From an uncultured Bacteroidales bacterium (GTDB taxonomy: Bacteria > Bacteroidota > Bacteroidia > Bacteroidales > UBA932), in contig CAMCIE010000002.1 of NCBI GenBank assembly GCA_945874815.1, forward strand, positions 1 to 18,071: a stretch of 18,071 nt of DNA. The letters are read 5' to 3'. The notes below the pieces were generated by a model that had not been told where the DNA came from, did not search any database, and saw nothing but the letters and a program-made list of their open reading frames with translations. Below, one piece after another: positions 6,332 through 13,101 of this stretch. Made by a program: the position numbers and the translations under genes. Numbering within the stretch: position 1 is the stretch's first letter; every line of letters starts with the position of its first letter.

Positions 6332-7411
6332 ATGACAATTCATGAATACATACACCCGGGCATCTTCGAGTTCGAAGGCGGCGGGAGCATACAGGACCTG
6401 AAGCTGGTTTATCATACCTCAGACAGGCAGTGGGAGAAAGGTGATACAAGGCGTGTCATCTGGATTTGCCATGCACTTACGGCAAATTCCGACCCTTCTG
6501 AATGGTGGCCTCAGTTGGTGGGAGATGGTAAGCTTTTCGATACTCAGAAGTATTTCGTAATCTGTGCCAACATGATTGGCTCAGCCTATGGCTCATCCGG
6601 CCCGGCGAGTATCAATCCTTCAAAGGGAAGACCATATTATTTCGATTTTCCGAAAGCTACTGTCAGGGATATAATCAAAGCGGACCTTCTTCTTTGCAAG
6701 CATCTTGGGATTGACCATATTGACCTTATGATTGGAGGCTCAATCGGCGGTTTCCAGGCACTTGAATGGGCGGTGATGGAGCCGGACATGATACGCAACG
6801 CTGTTTTCATCGCTTGCAATGCAAGGGTAAGTCCTTGGCTGACAGCTTCGGAGGAATCTCAGAGAATGGCCCTTGAAGCAGACCAGACCTTCCGCGAGTG
6901 CAAGAGTCTTGAAGGAGGGCGCAAAGGTCTTGAATGTGCAAGAAGCATTGCCCTTATCTCATACAGGAGTTACGACGGATACAACAACACTCAGGCAGAG
7001 GCGGATGTTGACTGCCTTTTTGCCGACAGGGCAGGCTCATACCAGAGATATCAGGGAAAGAAACTGGCCGACAGGTTCGATGCTTATTCATATTACTACC
7101 TTTCACTGTCAGTGGACAGCAACAACCTCGGCAGGGGTCGCGGAGGACTTGAAGCGGCGCTTGGAAGCATTAAGGCAAGAAGCATTGTCATAGGCATCGA
7201 CAGTGACGGACTTTTCCCTACGGTGGAGCAGAAACTCATTGCTTCCATGATCCCCGGGGCTGAATATCACGAGATTACGTCAAAGTTCGGACATGACGGC
7301 TTTCTCCTTGAATATGAACAGCTTACCGATATAATTCTCCCTATTCTAACCAGTTTGGATTCTTCTTGTCATTTCGACCAAACGAAGTGCGTGGAGAAAT
7401 CTGATAACTGA
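6332..7411 (+). CDS. metX: Homoserine O-acyltransferase (MetX family)
   Basis: 359 residues, alpha/beta hydrolase fold. MetX transfers an acyl group (usually acetyl) to homoserine, the committing step toward methionine. Visible features are the oxyanion region CHALTANSDPSEWW (about 46-59), GSSGPASINPSKGRPY (87-102), the nucleophile elbow GGSIGG with Ser137, the acid region GIDSDGLFP (Asp292 likely) and GHDGFLLE with His321. Acetyl versus succinyl specificity, and homoserine versus serine, cannot be settled by eye. The last roughly 14 codons are encoded by a dispersed repeat (7368-7402), giving an unusual tail CHFDQTKCVEKSDN. thrA, which makes homoserine, begins 28 bases downstream and is probably cotranscribed. 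The start at 6332 is the first ATG with a plausible N-terminus. Confidence 0.92.
   Translation: MTIHEYIHPGIFEFEGGGSIQDLKLVYHTSDRQWEKGDTRRVIWICHALTANSDPSEWWPQLVGDGKLFDTQKYFVICANMIGSAYGSSGPASINPSKGRPYYFDFPKATVRDIIKADLLLCKHLGIDHIDLMIGGSIGGFQALEWAVMEPDMIRNAVFIACNARVSPWLTASEESQRMALEADQTFRECKSLEGGRKGLECARSIALISYRSYDGYNNTQAEADVDCLFADRAGSYQRYQGKKLADRFDAYSYYYLSLSVDSNNLGRGRGGLEAALGSIKARSIVIGIDSDGLFPTVEQKLIASMIPGAEYHEITSKFGHDGFLLEYEQLTDIILPILTSLDSSCHFDQTKCVEKSDN
7368..7402 (+). repeat. Dispersed repeat copy A, inside the 3' end of metX
   Basis: This 35-base segment matches 11409-11443 at 29 of 35 positions, with identical ends GTCATTTCGAC and TGGAGAAATCT. It covers codons 346-357 of metX. It belongs to the same broad family as the elements at 15040-15150 and 15930-16072. 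Confidence 0.85.
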
Positions 7412-7439
7412 CCAAACGAACAAAAATAACAGACACAAT

Positions 7440-9902
7440 ATGCAAGTACTGAAATTCGGCGGCACCTCGGTCGCCAACTCGAATGCAATGGCTCAGGTAG
7501 TGGACATCGTTTCCAAAGCCGTTGACAGAGACAGAACAATTCTGGTCGTATCAGCAATCGGCGGATGTACCGACACTCTCATCCGCATCGGAAATCTCGC
7601 ATCGCAGAGGAATGAGGAATACAAGACCCTGATTGACAGTCTTCAGGACAGGCATCATGCCATCATCCGCGAACTTCTTCCGATTGAAAAGCATGAGGAG
7701 TCAACCGAAGTCTGCGACGCGCTTTTCGATTCGCTCCGCAGCATTGCCCAGGGAGTCTTCCTTCTCGGAGAACTTTCCCCTGCAAGTCTGGACGCAATCC
7801 AGAGTTTCGGTGAGCTCTGTTCAACCAAGATTCTTGCTACAAAGCTATCATCCATAGGCATTGCCACCAAATGGATAGATTCAAGAAACATTATCAGGAC
7901 ATATCAGCAGGGTGGAAAGAATGTCGTTGACATCCAGAAGACCTATTCAAGGGTGAACGACATGATTGAGGACAATCCGATCACCCAGCTTTTCGTGATG
8001 CCGGGATTCATCGCCTCAGACAAGCAGGGCCGTACGACTACCCTTGGCCGCGGCGGTTCTGACTACTCCGCTTCTCTTTTCGCAGTCGGCTGCAAGGCTC
8101 GTATCCTTGAAATATGGAGCGACGTTCCTGGCATGATGACCACCAATCCGAAGATTGTTCCGACTGCCCGTTCGATCAGCCATATCTCCTACCGTGCAGC
8201 ACTGGAACTTTCACATTTCGGAGCAAAAGTCATATATCCTCCAACTATACAACCTGTTGTGGCAGAGGGTATTCCAATCTATGTTAAGAACACTTTCGAC
8301 CCTGAGGCTTTCGGTACTCTCATTGAGAAAAACCCTCCTCGAAGCAAGGAAAAGCTCATCGGAATATCCAACTCTGACGACATCGCCCTCCTGTCTCTCG
8401 AAGGAAGCGGCATGGTCGGAATACCGGGATTCTCAAGCCGTCTGTTCGAGACTCTGAGCCAGAACGACATGAATATCATCCTCATTACTCAGGCTTCTTC
8501 GGTACACACCATGTGCATCGCCGTGTCTGAAAAGGATGCAGACAAGGCCAAGGAAGCGGCAGACAAATGCTTTGCTTATGAGATTTCTCTCGGCAAGCTC
8601 AATCCGCTGAAAGTGGAGAAAGGATATTCGATTGTCTGCCTTGTCGGAGACGACTTCCTGAACCAGAGCGGAACTACCGGAAGGCTTCTGGCTGCACTTG
8701 GCAGGCACAGCATTCCTGTCAGGGCCACAGCCCAGGGTTCATCTGAAAGAAACGTGTCCGTCATCATTTCTTCGAAGGATACGGATGCAGCCATCCTGCA
8801 CATTCACAACGAGTTCTTTGACAAGAGCGCAGTGAAGGACATCAACCTGTTCATCGCAGGCTTCGGAGTTGTGGGCAAGGCGCTCGTGGACATCATAGCA
8901 AAGAATGGTGACAAGATTGTCGCCCGCACTGGTAAGAGGCTGCATATCTGCGGCCTTTCAAACAGCCGCAAGTTCGTCCTGGACAAGGGCGGAATCAATC
9001 CTGCTGAAGCGGCTGCAAGGCTGGCAGAGGGTGAAAGTGCTGCCGATGAGGCTTATTTCGAGGCTCTTGCAAACCTTACTCTTGAAAATTCCATCTTTGT
9101 CGATTGTACGGCTTCGTCCGACATCGCATACAAATATATGAATCTGTTCCGTAAGGGATATTCGGTTGTGGCTTGCAACAAGATTACTTTCTCGGCTCCG
9201 TACAAGCAGTATTCTGCCATCAAGTCAACGGCTCTTGAGAATGGAGCGATGCTTCGTTATGAAACGACTGTCGGAGCAGCCCTGCCTATCCTGGAGTCGA
9301 TTTCAAGGAGCGTGAACAGCGGTGACGAGATTCTCAGAATCGAGGCTGTGCTTTCCGGCACCCTGAACTACATCTTCAGCAATTACCGAGGCGGTGAGGG
9401 CGGAACCTTCGCCGAGGTTGTCAAGAGGGCACAGGATGCAGGTTATACCGAGCCGGATCCGCGTCTGGATTTGAGCGGAAGGGATGTGCTTCGCAAGCTT
9501 CTGATTCTTTCTCGTGAGGCTGGTGTCGGAATCGATGAAAAGGATGTGGAGATTTCTCCTATCCTTGGTCCGGAGTTCTTTGAGGGAAAGGTTCCTGAGT
9601 TCTACAAGATGCTTCAGGATAATGAGGCTTTCTTTGCTGAGCGTTACCGTCAGGCAGCAGATAAAGGCCTGAGACAGAGGTTCATTGCTTCGCTTGTGAA
9701 GGATGATTCTTCGGTATTCGGATACAAGGCCAAGATTGGTCTGGAGAATGTTGACGCGTCGCATCCTCTTTTCAATCTTTGCGGTACCGACAATGCGGCC
9801 ATCATAAAGACTGATTTCTATCCGTCGCCTCTGGTCATCCAGGGTGCCGGTGCAGGAGCCCGTCAGACCGCCTCCGGAGTCCTCAACGACATCTTGCTCT
9901 AA
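7440..9902 (+). CDS. thrA: Bifunctional aspartokinase / homoserine dehydrogenase
   Basis: 820 residues joining the first and third steps of the aspartate pathway. The aspartokinase part starts VLKFGGTSVA (Lys5) and holds TTTLGRGGSDYSAS (GRGGSD 203-208), EIWSDVPGMMTTNP and FGAKVIYPPT. Two ACT-type regulatory repeats lie between about 300 and 460 (GSGMVGIPGFSSRLF and VCLVGDDF...GRLLAAL regions), which in the family bind threonine or another end product. The homoserine dehydrogenase part begins LFIAGFGVVGKAL (GFGVVG 474-479, NAD(P) binding), with GTLNYIF (640-646) and the DLSGRDVLRKLLIL catalytic segment (about 677-690). Length and order match E. coli ThrA. It follows metX by 28 bases; asd comes 411 bases later beyond a duplicated structured element. 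Confidence 0.96.
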   Translation: MQVLKFGGTSVANSNAMAQVVDIVSKAVDRDRTILVVSAIGGCTDTLIRIGNLASQRNEEYKTLIDSLQDRHHAIIRELLPIEKHEESTEVCDALFDSLRSIAQGVFLLGELSPASLDAIQSFGELCSTKILATKLSSIGIATKWIDSRNIIRTYQQGGKNVVDIQKTYSRVNDMIEDNPITQLFVMPGFIASDKQGRTTTLGRGGSDYSASLFAVGCKARILEIWSDVPGMMTTNPKIVPTARSISHISYRAALELSHFGAKVIYPPTIQPVVAEGIPIYVKNTFDPEAFGTLIEKNPPRSKEKLIGISNSDDIALLSLEGSGMVGIPGFSSRLFETLSQNDMNIILITQASSVHTMCIAVSEKDADKAKEAADKCFAYEISLGKLNPLKVEKGYSIVCLVGDDFLNQSGTTGRLLAALGRHSIPVRATAQGSSERNVSVIISSKDTDAAILHIHNEFFDKSAVKDINLFIAGFGVVGKALVDIIAKNGDKIVARTGKRLHICGLSNSRKFVLDKGGINPAEAAARLAEGESAADEAYFEALANLTLENSIFVDCTASSDIAYKYMNLFRKGYSVVACNKITFSAPYKQYSAIKSTALENGAMLRYETTVGAALPILESISRSVNSGDEILRIEAVLSGTLNYIFSNYRGGEGGTFAEVVKRAQDAGYTEPDPRLDLSGRDVLRKLLILSREAGVGIDEKDVEISPILGPEFFEGKVPEFYKMLQDNEAFFAERYRQAADKGLRQRFIASLVKDDSSVFGYKAKIGLENVDASHPLFNLCGTDNAAIIKTDFYPSPLVIQGAGAGARQTASGVLNDILL

Positions 9903-9907
9903 CTTTC

Positions 9908-10085
9908 CGCATCAGCGCCGTGCCACTCGCGTCAGCGAGACTTCTCAGAAGTCGAAGCAGCGATGGCACCCGCGAAATCCCTTTCGCGGCATGCCCCACC
10001 GGGGCTGTCGGCCGAAGCCGACTGGGGGTAAAAGGACTTTCATATCCTGCACCCCCATCACCAAAGAAATGAGTTAACAGAAACA
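9908..10085 (+). repeat. Tandem structured element, copy 1 (thrA-asd spacer)
   Basis: This 178-base copy aligns without gaps to 10111-10288 (offset 203) with only four differences. It folds into successive hairpins: GTGCCA/TGGCAC (9920-9925 with 9964-9969) enclosing CTCGC-GTCA-GCGAG and ACTTC-TCA-GAAGT; CCGCGAAA-TCCC-TTTCGCGG (9970-9989); GCCCC-ACC-GGGGC (9993-10005); GTCGGC-CGAA-GCCGAC (10007-10022); and TGGGGGT/ACCCCCA (10023-10057) closing an AGGA/TCCT stem. It starts 5 bases after the thrA stop. It may be a terminator/attenuator region or a REP-like mobile element. Confidence 0.88.
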
Positions 10086-10108
10086 GAAGCAAAATAGTAT
10101 AGCAACAA

Positions 10109-10288
10109 GGCGCATCAGCGCCGTGCCACTCGCGTCAGCGAGACTTCTCAGAAGTCGAAGCAGCGATGGCACCCGCGAAACCCCTTTCGCGGCATGCCCC
10201 ACCGGGGCTGTCGGCCCCAGCCGACTGGGGGTAAAAGGACTTTCATATCCTGTACCCCCATCACCAAAGAAATGAGTTAACAGAAACA
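10109..10288 (+). repeat. Tandem structured element, copy 2 (upstream of asd)
   Basis: Second copy of the multi-hairpin element. Here the left edge also forms GGCGC-ATCA-GCGCC (10109-10122), which is incomplete in copy 1. The differences from copy 1 are T to C in the TCCC loop (10181), GA to CC in the CGAA loop (10217-10218) and C to T at 10253, which adds an A-T pair to the final stem. The conserved A-rich tail (CCAAAGAAATGAGTTAACAG) runs to within about 30 bases of the asd ATG. No TAnnTTTG promoter is seen in the spacer 9903-10313, so asd may depend on readthrough from thrA. Confidence 0.88.
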
Positions 10289-10313
10289 ACAACAAAGTAA
10301 AAACATAGAAGAT

Positions 10314-11321
10314 ATGAAAGTCGCAGTAGTAGGTGCCACCGGCCTGGTAGGCACCAGAATGTTGGAAGTCCTCGCAGAAAGGAACTTCCCGGTAACCGAG
10401 CTCTATCCGGTAGCATCAGCAAAGTCCGTAGGACGCAAGATTACATTCCAGGGCAAGGAGTGGACAGTAATGAGCGCAGACGAGGCCATCGCAAAACGCC
10501 CCGACCTTGCCCTCTTCTCAGCAGGCGGAAGCACCTCAGCAGAACTCGCACCAAAATTTGCAGCAGTAGGATGCCGCGTTGTTGACAACTCCTCACAGTG
10601 GAGAATGGACCCGACCAAGAAACTCGTGGTACCAGAAATCAACGGAAACGTACTCGAAGAGTCCGACTACATTATAGCCAACCCAAACTGCTCAACAATC
10701 CAGATGCTCCTCCCTCTTGCAGCCCTCCACCAGGCATACAAGATTAAACGTATCGTAGTCTCTACCTATCAGTCAGTTACAGGCACCGGCTACAAGGCCG
10801 TTGACCAGATGAAAGCCGAAAGAGCAGGCGGAAAATGGGGCGAATATCCGGCAGTTTATCCATATCCTATAGACCAGAACATCCTTCCTCATATCGACTC
10901 ATTCCTTGAGACCGGTTACACCAAGGAGGAAATGAAAATGGTCAACGAGACCCACAAGATTCTTCGTGATGACACCATCGGAGTATCCCCTACAACTGTC
11001 CGTGTACCAGTTCAGGGCGGTCACTCTGAGTCAGTTAACCTCGAATTCGAGAAAGATTTCACCCTTGATGATGTCCGCAAGCTCATGGCAGAGACCACGG
11101 GCGTAATCGTTCAGGACGACCCTGCAAACAACGTCTATCCTATGCCTCTTTTCGCATGGGGCAAGAACGAAGTATTCGTAGGACGTATCCGCCGCGACCC
11201 TTCAGTCAAGTTCGGCCTTAACTTCTGGTGCGTTGCCGACAACCTTCGTAAAGGAGCCGCAACCAATGCCGTACAGATCGCCGAGCTCCTCATCGAGAAA
11301 GGCTTCCTGCCAAAAGAATAA
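10314..11321 (+). CDS. asd: Aspartate-semialdehyde dehydrogenase
   Basis: 335 residues. It reduces aspartyl-4-phosphate to aspartate semialdehyde, feeding homoserine and the lysine/diaminopimelate branch. The N-terminal GATGLVG (7-13) is the NADP-binding loop; FSAGGSTSAELAP and VVDNSSQWRMD follow; Cys126 in IANPNCSTIQ is the catalytic nucleophile and His237 in VPVQGGHSESVN the general acid/base. The length and the SAGGS/NPNCST motifs fit the bacterial Asd type. It is the missing second step between the two activities of ThrA upstream. Start 10314 gives MKVAVVGATG, the family-typical beginning. Two hairpins follow its stop. Confidence 0.96.
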   Translation: MKVAVVGATGLVGTRMLEVLAERNFPVTELYPVASAKSVGRKITFQGKEWTVMSADEAIAKRPDLALFSAGGSTSAELAPKFAAVGCRVVDNSSQWRMDPTKKLVVPEINGNVLEESDYIIANPNCSTIQMLLPLAALHQAYKIKRIVVSTYQSVTGTGYKAVDQMKAERAGGKWGEYPAVYPYPIDQNILPHIDSFLETGYTKEEMKMVNETHKILRDDTIGVSPTTVRVPVQGGHSESVNLEFEKDFTLDDVRKLMAETTGVIVQDDPANNVYPMPLFAWGKNEVFVGRIRRDPSVKFGLNFWCVADNLRKGAATNAVQIAELLIEKGFLPKE

Positions 11322-11332
11322 GTCCTGACAAC

Positions 11333-11353
11333 AGGCAGACCAAAAGTCTGTCT
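11333..11353 (+). terminator. Hairpin just after asd
   Basis: AGGCAGAC (11333-11340), loop CAAAA, GTCTGTCT (11346-11353), allowing one G-T pair. It begins 12 bases after the asd stop but has no T-run after it, so it may act as a processing or weak termination structure. Confidence 0.4.
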
Positions 11354-11371
11354 GATGTCCTGGCATACAAA

Positions 11372-11407
11372 GCAGCCACTGACGTGCATATAGCAGTCAG
11401 TGGCTGT
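11372..11407 (+). terminator. Strong 11-bp hairpin downstream of asd
   Basis: CAGCCACTGAC (11373-11383) and GTCAGTGGCTG (11396-11406) are perfect complements around a 12-base loop, with a further G-T pair outside. It abuts repeat copy B. There is no clear T-run, so termination on its own is inferred. Confidence 0.5.
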
Positions 11408-11408
11408 C

Positions 11409-11443
11409 GTCATTTCGACTGAGCGAAGCGAATGGAGAAATCT
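11409..11443 (+). repeat. Dispersed repeat copy B
   Basis: 35 bases matching copy A in metX at 29 of 35 positions. It lies immediately after the hairpin downstream of asd, in the same orientation as copy A, in non-coding DNA. Confidence 0.85.
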
Positions 11444-11472
11444 TCCTCCTCCTATATTTAGCATCAATAACA

Positions 11473-11505
11473 TTTGTTATTTTGAATAATTGTTCATTAC
11501 ATTTG
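11473..11505 (+). promoter_or_regulatory. Bacteroidetes-type promoter for the small membrane peptide and malY
   Basis: TTTG at 11473-11476 and TACATTTG at 11498-11505 with 21 bases between match both boxes of the TTTG/TAnnTTTG consensus. Initiation near 11510 would leave about 46 bases before the ATG at 11556. Confidence 0.68.
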
Positions 11506-11555
11506 CAACGCTGAAATTTTGATACTATAAAACCGAATATGAAATCTTTGATAGT

Positions 11556-11648
11556 ATGAAACAAACATTGAAGACAGTCTTCGGGCTGGCACTTATTGCC
11601 GCAGGAGTAATCGGAATCCTCATAATCCCATGCCTTGCCCTCAGATAA
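11556..11648 (+). CDS. Predicted 30-residue single-pass membrane peptide
   Basis: ATG at 11556 opens a 30-codon ORF: a basic start (MKQTLKTVF), then a hydrophobic run (LALIAAGVIGILIIPCLAL) and a final Arg. It sits between a well-formed promoter and malY (start 38 bases after its stop), so it is probably transcribed. The amphipathic-free, Gly/Ala/Ile-rich helix fits one membrane span, and it is too short and lacks the cleavage site expected for an exported domain. No family is recognised. A six-codon ORF at 11540 overlaps its start and may be chance. Confidence 0.42.
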   Translation: MKQTLKTVFGLALIAAGVIGILIIPCLALR

Positions 11649-11685
11649 TTTTGGAAAAGAAACAACTGGAATAATTGACAGCAAA

Positions 11686-12870
11686 ATGAAGATATATGAT
11701 TTTGACCATATTGTGGACAGAAGGACCACGGGAGCCGTGAAGGTTGATGCATTGAAACGGGTATTTGGAAAATCAGAGCTGATACCTCTCTGGGTGGCAG
11801 ACATGGATTTCGAAACCCCGGATTTCATCATAGATGCAATGAGAAAGCGCCTGGAGCATCCAGTGTTCGGCTACACGGTGGAGCCGGCTGAGCTCTGGCC
11901 AACAGTGCAGGACTGGATTTACACCCATCATCAGTGGAAGACCTCTCCTGAAATGTTCGCCTTCATTCCCGGTATAGTCAAAGGAATCGGCATGGCAATC
12001 AATGCCTTGCTGGAAAAAGATGAAAAAGTTATCATCCAGCCTCCGGTTTATCACCCGTTCCGCATCGTGCCGCAGGAAAATGGAAGACAAATCGTTTACA
12101 ATCCGCTGATACATAATGCAGACGGATCCTACTCAATGGATTTTGATCACCTGGAAAGCATCTCAGACCCCAAATGCAAGATGCTTATCCTTTCCAATCC
12201 GCACAATCCCGCAGGCATAGTCTGGGACAGGGAAAGTTTGATAAAACTTGCCCGTATCTGCCATAGTAAGGGAATAACCGTCATCTCGGATGAAATCCAC
12301 TGCGACATGGCACTCTTCGGCAACAAGCACATTCCGTTTGCCTCCACCTGCCCGGAAGCCGCAGCCTGCAGCATCACCTTCCAGGCACCTTCGAAAACCT
12401 TCAACATTGCCGGTATCGTGAGCTCTTATGCGGTGGTGCCCGATGAAACGCTCCGCAACCGCTTCTTCAGCTACCTCAAAGCCAATGAATTCAGCTCACC
12501 CGACATTTTTGCTCCGATTGCGACCATAGCGGCCTAAAAGCAAGGAGATGACTGGCGCAAGCAAATGCTCAGCTATATCGAAGGCAATATTCTCGCGGTT
12601 GAAAAATTCTGTGCTGAAAACATCCCGCAAATCCTGCCGCTCCGTCCTCAGGCATCTTTCCTTGTGTGGCTTGACTGCAGAGCTCTTGGACTGGGCCACG
12701 ACCAACTCGTAAGTCTGTTCACAGACAAAGCCTCCCTTGCACTGAACGACGGAGAAATGTTCGGAAAAGAAGCCGCAGGCTACATGAGAATGAACGTCGC
12801 ATGCCCGCGGCCACTCCTTCTCAAAGCCCTCGCCCAGCTCGCATCCGCCGTTCATAACTTGACATGTTAG
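11686..12870 (+). pseudogene. MalY/PatB-type cystathionine beta-lyase, interrupted by an in-frame stop
   Basis: Full span is 394 codons, the normal length for PLP fold-type I C-S lyases (MalY/PatB), which cleave cystathionine to homocysteine. The start at 11686 (MKIYDFDHIVDRR) is family-typical. The N-terminal part has PLWVADMDFETPDFI, FGYTVEP, SNPHNPAGIVW, ISDEIHCDM and the PLP-lysine motif SKTFNIAGI (Lys237). Codon 284 (12535-12537) is TAA, after PIATIAA. The same frame then continues through DDWRKQMLSYIEGNI and ends with GYMRMNVACPRPLL, which holds the conserved carboxylate-binding Arg, and stops at 12868-12870. Because no frame change occurs, a single substitution (probably Tyr TAT/TAC to TAA) explains it. 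The 283-residue product would lack the small domain and should be inactive. Both halves are otherwise undamaged, suggesting a recent event, a sequencing error or readthrough. An ATG at 12565 could start the distal fragment. Confidence 0.85.
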
Positions 12871-12921
12871 GGTTATTTCAGGATTATTTCGAGCTTGAGA
12901 ATTCTGCTTGAGACTTTCATT

Positions 12922-13053
12922 GTCATCTCGTCCGGAATATCGGCCTTTTTCCGGACAAAACGTGAAAATATGCGATTTTGTCCGGAAAATAGCCCATTCC
13001 CCGGACAAATCGAGGGGATATTGACCTGTGATGCCTAGTATACCTGGGATGAC
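12922..13053. repeat. Inverted-repeat element with paired GTCCGG hairpins between converging genes
   Basis: The element is bounded by GTCATCTC (12922-12929) and GGGATGAC (13046-13053), inverted copies with one mismatch. Inside are two tandem hairpins 50 bases apart: GTCCGGAA/TTCCGGAC (12930-12937 with 12949-12956) and TTTGTCCGG/CCGGACAAA (12977-12985 with 13001-13009). It lies between malY (plus) and the GH43 gene (minus), so it may serve as a two-way terminator. Nothing else is seen in the spacer 12871-13101. Confidence 0.7.
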
Positions 13054-13101
13054 GTGGTTGGGACGACGTACAATCAAGGCCGAAGCAGGACGGGGAAGGG
13101 T

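Noticed and set aside
9883..10295. Two minus-strand ORFs of about 70 residues (9883-10092 and 10074-10295) with nearly identical products.
   Set aside because: They are translations of the duplicated hairpin element. Their likeness comes from the DNA repeat, there is no start signal, and the differences follow RNA folding rather than codon position.
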